Shown one piece after another: positions 25,947-33,127 of a stretch of DNA of 64,000 bases. The stretch comes from an uncultured Luteitalea sp. (lineage in GTDB: Bacteria > Acidobacteriota > Vicinamibacteria > Vicinamibacterales > Vicinamibacteraceae), in NCBI GenBank assembly GCA_934541105.1, contig CAKTDA010000007.1:261414-325413 (forward strand), given 5' to 3'. The notes beneath the pieces are model-generated. The model saw only the letters and a list, made by a program, of their open reading frames with translations. It was not told the DNA's origin and made no database searches. Every line of letters begins with the position of its first letter. The stretch's first letter is position 1. The translations under genes were made by a program, and so were the position numbers.

Positions 25947-27259
25947 CAGGGCAGGCCGAGTGTGAACGGGATGGGGTCGTGTGCCGAGTCGAGACGCACG
26001 GCGCGCAAGCCGATGTCGTAGCGGCCGCCCGTCGGTCCCTGATGGACGCGATGCAGGATGGTGACCCACGCCTGTGCGCGCGCCGGGTTGACCAGGTTGG
26101 GCACCTGGCCGGCGACCGGCGTGTTCAGGTTGAGGAACAGCCAGCCGCTCTCGGGCGTCACGGGGAGCGCCGAGGAGGCGACAGCAACGCGCTGCGTGGC
26201 GGCCGGGAACGGCACCTGCCCGTTCAGACCCTGCGGGTTCTCCTGTTCGTCGAACGCGGCGAGGTCGGCCTGGTGCAGCGGATACCACGACGGCGCGCCG
26301 CCGCAGGCAAAGGGCTGGGGCGCGCTCTTTGTGTCGCGCCAGACGATCAGCTCGCTGGCCGGCGGCAGGTACTGCTGGAGGACCGCGCGGTTCTCCTGCT
26401 TGTACGCCTTCGCGGCCACGAAGCGGGCGGCGAACGTCGTGCTCAGCGGCTCACGGTTGTCGGCCGCGCTGAACCCGACGAGGCGCCCGTAGAACGTGTA
26501 GTTGCCCGGCGTGGACGTGGCAACGTCGGTCGCACTGGCCCGCAGGTGGACGAGGGCATCGCCTGCGGCAAAGCCGGCAGCCAGATCCACGAACTGGTAA
26601 TCGCCATACAGCACGTTCTGGTTCGTGGCATCGCCGATTCCGCCTCCAACGAAGTAGCCGGGGTCGGTCGGGAAACGGAGCGTGCAGTTGTTGACGGTGT
26701 CCACGGTGACGTAGCCGCGCGCGACGCCTGGTTGTCCCATGTTGCGCCCCACGCACTGACCGCCGTGGATCGACGATGCTCGACCGGTCAGCGAGGCTCG
26801 CATGTGGTCCTGGAGGAAGGCCGGCACGGCCGGCGGCGGCAACTGGCCGCCGCACGATGCGAAGTTGATGTCCTGCGAGATCTGGCCCTGCGGACTGATC
26901 TGCCTCGTCGGGTCCTGGCCGGCCGATGCCGTGACGGGCACGCTCCCCGTGAGAACCGACCGCATGTCGATCGTCTGGACGTCGTAGCCGGTCAGGTAGA
27001 TGTTGAAGGCGAAGACCGGGACGCCGAGGTCGCTCCAGACGGTGGCATGCGCGAGCACCGCCGTGGCCGAGGCGTTGTTGACCGAGAACAGCGTGGTCAT
27101 GCCCGCCGGGTTCGCGAGATCCACCTCGAAGTACGGCAGCAGCAGCGTGGCGCCCGGGCGGTTGGCATTGAACGGCGGTGCCGGCTGCGCGGCCGCCGAC
27201 AGAGTGCTGCCGACGAGCGCGGCAACGACGAGGAGTGCGGCGGCGATGGACTTTGGCAT
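25946..27259 (-). CDS. uncharacterized secreted protein, family member A
   Basis: A 437-residue paralog of the gene at 24555, in tandem and translationally coupled to it. The signal peptide is about residues 1-24 (ending LSAAAQ). The conserved block ATLLLPYFEVDLANPAG follows at about residue 36, with FSVNNASATAVLAHATVW next. The four Cys shared with member B are in INFASCGG, QCVGRNMG, NNCTLRF and FACGGAPSWYPL. Repeated phrases such as GYVTVDTVN and ALVHLRA suggest beta structure. A CATAGT at 27305-27300 (minus strand) could give a short leader of about 35 nt. It is divergent from the polysaccharide cluster. Function unknown. Confidence 0.75.
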   Translation of the reverse strand: MPKSIAAALLVVAALVGSTLSAAAQPAPPFNANRPGATLLLPYFEVDLANPAGMTTLFSVNNASATAVLAHATVWSDLGVPVFAFNIYLTGYDVQTIDMRSVLTGSVPVTASAGQDPTRQISPQGQISQDINFASCGGQLPPPAVPAFLQDHMRASLTGRASSIHGGQCVGRNMGQPGVARGYVTVDTVNNCTLRFPTDPGYFVGGGIGDATNQNVLYGDYQFVDLAAGFAAGDALVHLRASATDVATSTPGNYTFYGRLVGFSAADNREPLSTTFAARFVAAKAYKQENRAVLQQYLPPASELIVWRDTKSAPQPFACGGAPSWYPLHQADLAAFDEQENPQGLNGQVPFPAATQRVAVASSALPVTPESGWLFLNLNTPVAGQVPNLVNPARAQAWVTILHRVHQGPTGGRYDIGLRAVRLDSAHDPIPFTLGLP

Positions 27260-27331
27260 GGACACCGGCAACTGAGGGCTGGACGTCGTGAACGCGCGGA
27301 CTATGGCACACTGCCCCACCAGCGTCAATCG

Positions 27332-28492
27332 ATGCACATCGCCTGGATAGGGACGCGTGCGCCATGGCCCGCGCGCGACGGTGGACGCCTCGCCGCCTCG
27401 TCGACAATCGAGGCGCTCGCCGGTGCGGACGCCCGCGTCACCGTCATTGCCCCCGGCGGCGTCACGAGCGGCGCACCAGCCACCGTGACACTGTCGCTCG
27501 CCACCGAGCGCCGACCAGGCTGGGCAGCGGCCGCGCGCGTCGGCCTCGTCCGGCAGCTCCCGCTTACCATTGCACGGCACGCCATGCCCGCGGCGGCCGA
27601 GCGGCTCGCGCAACTCATCGCCGACGACCCGCCAGACGTCGTGCACGCCGAGCAACTGCACGCGCTCCTGGCCGCTCGCCAGGCGCAGGCTGCCGGCATT
27701 CCCCTGGTGCTCCGCGCACACAACGTCGAACACGCGCTCTGGCTGGACGGCGCGGGCCGCGCCGGCGCCACCCGCTGGGTCGTGCGGGCCGAAGGCCGAC
27801 GGCTGCGGCAGTACGAAGCTCGCGCCGTGTCGACCTGCGACGCCATCGTCGCCCTCACCGCCGAAGACCAGGCCGCCCTGCTCGAGTGCGCGCCCGCTGC
27901 ACGCGTGTGCCTCGTGCCGCCCGCATTCCCCGCCAGCGTGGAGGCCGGTCCGCCCCTCGAGGGCTCGCCGGCCATCGTGTGGATCGGCAGCGCCGGCTGG
28001 CATCCGAACGACGAGGCGAGGGCCTTGTTGATCGGCAACGTGTGGCCCGCAATCACTCGTCGCAATCAGGCCGCCAGGCTCCACGTGTTCGGATCCGGGC
28101 CGCGGCCGGTGGCCGATCGGGTCCTGTGGCACGACCCGCCCGTCGAGAGCCGCGCGGCGCTGGCGCGCAACGCCATCCTCGTGCTGCCGCTCAGACGGTC
28201 CGCAGGCATTCGCATGCGGGTGCTCGAAGCCTGGGCCGCGGGCGTGCCCGTCGTCGGCACACCTGCCGCCCTCCGCGGATTGCCGATCGAGGCCAACCGG
28301 CACGCCATCGTCGCGCGCACGGCTGCCGAGTTCGGCGAGGCCGTCGCCGCACTTCACGCCGACCCCGACCTGCGCCAGCGCGTGACCGCTGGCGGACGCG
28401 CGCTGCTTGCCGCACGTCACGATCCCGGACAGGTCGCCCGCGCACTCCTCGACGTCTATCGCACCGCAACAACGTTCCGGATGCGGCGATAA
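27332..28492 (+). CDS. glycosyltransferase, GT4-like
   Basis: A 386-residue GT-B-fold glycosyltransferase. The N-terminal acceptor half starts HIAWIGTRAPWPARDGGR and contains VLRAHNVEHALW near residue 130. The C-terminal donor half has VWIGSAGWHPNDEA, HVFGSGPRP, and the nucleotide-sugar region LPLRRSAGIRMRVLEAW then AAGVPVVGT, in which the Glu of VLEAW matches the conserved GT4 EX7E region. It opens a four-gene cluster with another GT4, an O-antigen-ligase-like protein and a TPR protein, which indicates surface polysaccharide synthesis. No clear Shine-Dalgarno precedes the ATG. Confidence 0.88.
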   Translation: MHIAWIGTRAPWPARDGGRLAASSTIEALAGADARVTVIAPGGVTSGAPATVTLSLATERRPGWAAAARVGLVRQLPLTIARHAMPAAAERLAQLIADDPPDVVHAEQLHALLAARQAQAAGIPLVLRAHNVEHALWLDGAGRAGATRWVVRAEGRRLRQYEARAVSTCDAIVALTAEDQAALLECAPAARVCLVPPAFPASVEAGPPLEGSPAIVWIGSAGWHPNDEARALLIGNVWPAITRRNQAARLHVFGSGPRPVADRVLWHDPPVESRAALARNAILVLPLRRSAGIRMRVLEAWAAGVPVVGTPAALRGLPIEANRHAIVARTAAEFGEAVAALHADPDLRQRVTAGGRALLAARHDPGQVARALLDVYRTATTFRMRR

Positions 28493-28493
28493 T
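28488..28493 (+). promoter_or_regulatory. -10-like element overlapping the first glycosyltransferase stop
   Basis: GATAAT, 6 nt before the GTG of the second glycosyltransferase. Its TAA is the stop codon of the first. An internal leaderless transcript is possible. Confidence 0.4.
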
Positions 28494-28499
28494 GCCGGC

Positions 28500-29705
28500 G
28501 TGCGAGGGCTCTCGATCCTGTTCGTCACGGTGCGGTTCCCCCTGCCGCTCCGCACCGGCGATCGCGCCCGTGCGTACCAGCAGGTCCGGCTCCTCGCCCG
28601 CCGACACCGCGTCACGCTCGCGACGTTCCTCGATACGTCGCCGACGGCCCAGGCGGCCCGAGCCGAGATCGAACGACTCGGCGTACGCGTGGTGTCGGTG
28701 CCGTTCTCGCGGCCGGCGGCCGCGCTGCGCGTCGCGCAGAGCCTGCCGGGCTCCACGCCCCTGCAGGTCGCCCTGTTCGATGCCGCGCCGCTGCGCCGCA
28801 CGATCGCGACGCTGCTCGAGCAGGAGCCCTTCGACCTCGTGCACGCGCTGCTCGCGCGCGCCGTTCCACTCGTGCCCGTCGAGAGCCGCGTGCCGCTCTT
28901 CGTGGACCTGGTCGATGCCCTCTCGCTGAACATGCGGCGGCGCGCCGCGCACGATCGCGGTCCCATGGCGTGGGCCGCGCGCCTCGACGCCACGCGGCTC
29001 GCAGCCTACGAACGCGACGTGTGCGCGCGCGCTGCCGGCGCGTCGGTGGTGACGATGCGGGACCGCGAGGCACTCGACGCACCGGCAGGTGTGGCCATCA
29101 ACCCGAACGGCGTGGACGTCGCGGACTTCCCGTTCGAGAACGGCCCGCGGGTCCCGGATCAGCTCGTCTTCACGGGTAACCTGGGTTACTTCCCCAACGT
29201 GGAGGCCGTGACGTGGCTCGCACACCAGGTCCTGCCGCGGATCTGGCGGACGCGTCCCGCCTGTTCGCTGACGATCGTCGGCGCGCGACCGCACCGACGC
29301 ATCCGGGCACTCGCCACCGACCCGCGAATCCGTATCGAGGCGGACGTGCCCCACATGCACCCGTTCCTTGCGCGAGCCAGCGTGGCGGTGACACCGATGA
29401 TGACCGGCAGCGGCCAACTGCTCAAGGTGCTCGAAGCCATGGCCAGCGGAGCGCCCGTCGTGGCGACATCCCGTGCGCTCAACGGGCTCGACGTGGCTCC
29501 CGACGTGCACGCGCTCGTCGGCGACGACCCCGACGGCTTCGCGCGCGCGGTCCTCTCGCTGCTGGCGTCCCCTGCCGAGGGCCAGCGCCTGGCGGCCGCG
29601 GCACGCGCGCTCGTCGAGTCGCGCTACACCTGGGAACACTCGGTCGGGCAGCTCGAGCACCTGCACGCAGCAGCTGTCGCACTGCCGATTCCGGCAACCG
29701 CGTGA
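28500..29705 (+). CDS. glycosyltransferase, GT4-like (sugar transferase of PEP-CTERM/EPS type)
   Basis: A 401-residue GT-B-fold enzyme. It starts VRGLSILFVTVRFPLPLRTG, the usual first strand and loop of EPS glycosyltransferases. The donor half includes FTGNLGYFPNVEAVTW near residue 222, PHMHPFLARASVAV, and the EX7E-type region VLEAMASGAPVVAT. GTG at 28500 lies 7 nt after the preceding stop. Its stop overlaps the GTG start of the next gene (GTGA). It probably adds a sugar to the same lipid-linked glycan as the neighbouring transferase. Confidence 0.88.
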   Translation: MRGLSILFVTVRFPLPLRTGDRARAYQQVRLLARRHRVTLATFLDTSPTAQAARAEIERLGVRVVSVPFSRPAAALRVAQSLPGSTPLQVALFDAAPLRRTIATLLEQEPFDLVHALLARAVPLVPVESRVPLFVDLVDALSLNMRRRAAHDRGPMAWAARLDATRLAAYERDVCARAAGASVVTMRDREALDAPAGVAINPNGVDVADFPFENGPRVPDQLVFTGNLGYFPNVEAVTWLAHQVLPRIWRTRPACSLTIVGARPHRRIRALATDPRIRIEADVPHMHPFLARASVAVTPMMTGSGQLLKVLEAMASGAPVVATSRALNGLDVAPDVHALVGDDPDGFARAVLSLLASPAEGQRLAAAARALVESRYTWEHSVGQLEHLHAAAVALPIPATA

Positions 29706-31039
29706 GACGCCGAACGACGACATCGCGCGGCGCGGCCGCGGCACTCGACGTCCAGCGCACCGTCGTCGCGCCGGCCCGGCATGCGCATGTGACGCTGGCG
29801 CTCATCGCGGCGCTGCTCCTCGTGACGCCGCTCGTCGTCACGCCGTCCACGAAGGAGAGCTTCCGTCTCGTGAAGGGACTCGCGGCGGGCTGGCTGGGGC
29901 TGGCCTCGCTGATCCCCGCCGCGTGGGCGCTGCGACAGGTGGGAGCCGTGCCGTGGCGCGTGCTCGACCGTCCGCTCGTGCGCGCGGTGTTGCCGCTGAC
30001 GGTCGTGATCCTGGCCGGTGCGTGGTGGACGCCGCATCCCGTGCACTTCCGCGCGGCGGCGGCCGACTACGCGATCGGCATCGGGTGTGCAGTGGGCTGG
30101 AGCCTCGCGCTGCCCGGCCAGCTGCTCCGCCGGGCCCTGCACGTGACCATCCTCCCGGCCGCGATCGTCTCGGTCCTCACCATCGACCAGGCACTCGGGC
30201 TGTTCGGGCTGCTCGACGGCCTTGGCGTGACGGCACCCACAGCCCGCCTCGCGCTGACGGCCACGCTCGGCAATCCGGGCGACATCGGCGCCAGCCTGGT
30301 GCTGCCGAGCGGGGTGGGAGCCCTGCTGTGGCTGCGACGACCGATGCGGGCATACGAGCGGGGCGCGTTGTCGATGGCGCTGGGGCTCATGGCCGCAGCA
30401 CTCGTGGCGTCCGGCACGCTCGCGGCGCTGGCCGCCGTGGTCACCGGCGCCAGCGTCGCCGTCTTCGCTGTGCGCGGCTCCGAGGTCCGCCGGCCCATCG
30501 TCATCGGCGCGGTCCTCGCCCTGCTTGCCGTCGCGATCGCCGCTCCGCCCGTGCTCACGCGCGTGACAACCGCAGCCGGGGCGCTGACGCAGGGCGACCT
30601 GAACACGATGCTCACGGGGCGCCTCGACGGCTGGCGTGCCGCGGTCGAGATGATCCGTGTGCATCCCCTTACGGGTGTGGGGCAGGGCGCCTTCCGCGCC
30701 GCGTACGCCGACACCCGGCTGTCGTTGATGGACCGCGGTGTCGGCTTCTACGAGGCGCAGGACCGCGTCATGTTCGCCACGCCGCACAACGAGGCCCTGT
30801 CGGTGGCGGCCGAGCAGGGCTGGCCCGGCGTCATCGCCCTCGCCTGGGGCGCCTGGTGCCTGCTGGCCGCGACCGCGAAGCTGCACGACACGGGCGAGCG
30901 CGTGCTGGCACGCGCGGCGCTCGCCGCACTGGCGATCCTGTCGCTGGCGTGGTTCCCGATGCACGTCGCCAGCGTGGCCTGGCCGTGGCTCGTGTTCTTC
31001 GCCTGGCTCGACCGCCGTGCGATGGAGAGCCCGGCATGA
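29702..31039 (+). CDS. O-antigen ligase/polymerase-like membrane protein
   Basis: A 445-residue polytopic inner-membrane protein with about 10-12 hydrophobic helices. The Wzy_C/O-antigen ligase features lie in the second half: MLTGRLDGWRAAVEMIRVHP and TGVGQGAFRAAY near residue 310, then ATPHNEALSVAAEQGW near residue 358, whose His is in the position of the conserved ligase loop. Members join or polymerize lipid-linked glycans on the periplasmic side. GTG at 29702 overlaps the preceding stop, and its own stop overlaps the next ATG, so all four genes appear co-translated. Confidence 0.85.
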   Translation: MRRRTTTSRGAAAALDVQRTVVAPARHAHVTLALIAALLLVTPLVVTPSTKESFRLVKGLAAGWLGLASLIPAAWALRQVGAVPWRVLDRPLVRAVLPLTVVILAGAWWTPHPVHFRAAAADYAIGIGCAVGWSLALPGQLLRRALHVTILPAAIVSVLTIDQALGLFGLLDGLGVTAPTARLALTATLGNPGDIGASLVLPSGVGALLWLRRPMRAYERGALSMALGLMAAALVASGTLAALAAVVTGASVAVFAVRGSEVRRPIVIGAVLALLAVAIAAPPVLTRVTTAAGALTQGDLNTMLTGRLDGWRAAVEMIRVHPLTGVGQGAFRAAYADTRLSLMDRGVGFYEAQDRVMFATPHNEALSVAAEQGWPGVIALAWGAWCLLAATAKLHDTGERVLARAALAALAILSLAWFPMHVASVAWPWLVFFAWLDRRAMESPA

Positions 31040-31500
31040 CGGGGCGCGGGCTGCACGCCCTGCTCCTCGTCGTGACCCTGGCCGCTCTCGAATGGCAGAC
31101 GCAGCGCGTGCGCGATCGACTGGAGGCCGGACGCCTGCTCGCCCAGGTGGAGGCCCGCACACAGGCAGCGCTCGCCCGGCGTCGCGCGCCATCGACGATG
31201 TTCGGCGAGCACCTGGCGATGCTCGAACGCGCGCGCGCCCTCGACCCACTGGAGATCGGCGTGCCGATTGCCCGCGGCGCGCAGTACCTGCTGCTGCGGC
31301 GCCCCGAGGAGGCCATCGCGGCCTATCGGGAGGCGGCAGCGCTCGAGCCGCGGCCGGAAATCGACATCAATCTCGGGCGTGCGCTCATGATGCAGGGCGA
31401 CATGGCCGCCGCGCGGCGTGCATTCGCGCGCGCGGTGCGGCTCAATCCCGCACTGGCTGCGGAGATTCCGCCCGAGGCACGACCGACCGCCACGCCATGA
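31036..31500 (+). CDS. membrane-anchored TPR protein of the polysaccharide cluster
   Basis: A 154-residue protein. One N-terminal hydrophobic helix (about residues 5-16) is followed by two to three tetratricopeptide-like helix pairs, including EEAIAAYREAAALEPRPEI near residue 98 and QGDMAAARRAFARAVRLNP near residue 125. The ATG overlaps the ligase-like stop (ATGA). A TPR protein next to an O-antigen-ligase-like protein is a common pairing and may act as a scaffold. Its last 59 bp overlap the convergent FG-GAP gene. Confidence 0.8.
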   Translation: MTGRGLHALLLVVTLAALEWQTQRVRDRLEAGRLLAQVEARTQAALARRRAPSTMFGEHLAMLERARALDPLEIGVPIARGAQYLLLRRPEEAIAAYREAAALEPRPEIDINLGRALMMQGDMAAARRAFARAVRLNPALAAEIPPEARPTATP

Positions 31501-33004
31501 GTGCGCCCTCGGTCGGGCACGTCGCGACCGAGGCCGTCCGCTCCTGGGCGTGAGCGACGACGAGATCGGCGCGGCCGTCTGCGTCGAGATCGGCGGCGAC
31601 GATCGCCGATCCCCCGCACTGGCCCGGAGCCGGCAGCGTCCGGCGTTCACGCACGAAGTGGCCGCGGCCATCGGCAAGGAAGACGAAGGTCTCGCCCGAC
31701 GGCCCGACCGCCGCGACGTCGAGCCGCCCATCGCCATCGAGGTCGCCCGTCGTGACGGCGTCAAAGCGCATGCGCCCGTCGAGGCGCGCAAGGGGCCGGC
31801 GCGTCCAGGTGCCGTCGCTCTGCCTGCGGTAGACGTCGAGGTGCCCCCACGCGCGGGTTCCCTCGAAGGTCGTCGTGCCGGCCACGAGTTCCGCGCGCCC
31901 GTCGCCATCGAGGTCGGCCAGCGTCACCGCGGTGACGAAACTGCGCGGCCGCAGTGCCCCGACATGCTCGATGGTCCAGCCGCAGCCCCCATCGCCGCGC
32001 ACGATCACGCGCGTGTCGCCGAGCAGCGCCGGCGCCACCGCAGCGTCAACCTGGCGATCGCCATCGACATCACCCATGGCGAGCCCGGCGCCATACAGCG
32101 GGTCTCCACTCGCGAGCATGCGCGGAGTCCAGCGTCGCTCGCCATCCCGAACGAACGCTGCCAGCCCGAGGCTCGCTCGTGCACCAGGGCCGCGGATGCC
32201 CAGTCGCGGGCCCTCGCCGAGCGCAATCAGGTCGAGGCGGCCGTCGCCATTGCAGTCGGCAAGCGCGATCGCGCGCGACGAGAACACCGACTCGTCGGCA
32301 CGGGTCACGAACGGCAGGCCCTGCGACGCGTCCTCGAACGTCCCCGGCCGCGTGGACTCCAGCGCGATGAGCCCGCGCAAGTGGACGCCGAGCGCGAGCA
32401 GCGCCGGAGCGTCGCCGGTGCGCGGCGCGAAGGCCAGGCCGCCGTAGTCGTATGGGCGACGCGGAAACGTCAGGGCGGCGCGCGTCCACGTCGCGCCGGA
32501 CCGCGTGTAGGCGACGGGTGGTCGCATCGTCTTCCGGGGACCTGCCGCGAGGATGTCGGGCTGGCCGTCGCCGGTGACGTCGGCCACGGCAAGCCCTTCG
32601 CGCCACTGGCCACCCGTGGGCAACCCGTCGGCAAGCGGCTCGAAGGCCATGCGCGACACCTCGGGGGGCAGTGTCTCGGTGGCCACCGGTGCATCGACCG
32701 CGGGTGGCGGCGGCGGGGCGACCGGTGCCACCCGGTAGATCTTGATGAAGAAGTGAGTGGCGTCCTCACGCGCGAGGTCCGCGGTCACGCCCCAGATCGT
32801 GCGCACGCGGTCGTCGCCGATCTTCTGCGCCTGGCTGCGGGGCAGGGGCTCGACCCGATACTCGCGGCCCTGCGCGTCGACCTGCCAGGTGCCGGCCTCC
32901 GATGGGGCGGGCGGTGGAAGCTGACGCGCGGCGACCGGCGCGACCGCGACGCAGGCGGCGGCGATGAGGAGGCGCACCCCGCGTCGGACGAGCGAGTCGA
33001 ACAT
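31442..33004 (-). CDS. exported FG-GAP/VCBS-repeat beta-propeller protein
   Basis: A 520-residue protein. A signal peptide (about residues 1-26) and a Pro-rich linker are followed by about six to seven FG-GAP/VCBS blades. Each blade has a calcium-loop-type motif: DVTGDGQPDIL, DCNGDGRLDLI, DVDGDRQVDAAV, DLDGDGRAELV, DLDGDGRLDVA and DLDADGRADLV. Such propellers bind calcium and act in adhesion or as structural surface proteins. ATG at 33004 has TAGCAT 8 nt upstream and no Shine-Dalgarno. The 3' end overlaps the TPR gene by 59 bp in convergent orientation. Confidence 0.88.
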   Translation of the reverse strand: MFDSLVRRGVRLLIAAACVAVAPVAARQLPPPAPSEAGTWQVDAQGREYRVEPLPRSQAQKIGDDRVRTIWGVTADLAREDATHFFIKIYRVAPVAPPPPPAVDAPVATETLPPEVSRMAFEPLADGLPTGGQWREGLAVADVTGDGQPDILAAGPRKTMRPPVAYTRSGATWTRAALTFPRRPYDYGGLAFAPRTGDAPALLALGVHLRGLIALESTRPGTFEDASQGLPFVTRADESVFSSRAIALADCNGDGRLDLIALGEGPRLGIRGPGARASLGLAAFVRDGERRWTPRMLASGDPLYGAGLAMGDVDGDRQVDAAVAPALLGDTRVIVRGDGGCGWTIEHVGALRPRSFVTAVTLADLDGDGRAELVAGTTTFEGTRAWGHLDVYRRQSDGTWTRRPLARLDGRMRFDAVTTGDLDGDGRLDVAAVGPSGETFVFLADGRGHFVRERRTLPAPGQCGGSAIVAADLDADGRADLVVAHAQERTASVATCPTEGALMAWRSVVPRAESPQPVRD

Positions 33005-33012
33005 GTGCCGGC

Positions 33013-33018
33013 ATGCTA
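33013..33018 (-). promoter_or_regulatory. -10-like element for leaderless FG-GAP gene
   Basis: TAGCAT on the minus strand, 8 nt before the ATG at 33004. Confidence 0.5.
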
Positions 33019-33056
33019 CCACCCGAGTTCGGGCGAGGCCGCGCCGCGTGGATCGC

Positions 33057-33085
33057 TGGACACTCGGGATGGCGCGTACTACCAT
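33057..33085 (+). promoter_or_regulatory. sigma-70-like promoter for gene at 33128
   Basis: TGGACA at 33057-33062, a 17-nt spacer, and TACCAT at 33080-33085. The start point would be near 33092, giving a leader of about 36 nt, in contrast to the leaderless divergent gene. Confidence 0.45.
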
Positions 33086-33127
33086 CCGCCCCGTCCCGAC
33101 ACGCAGGGCTCCCGACACGGACTCACG

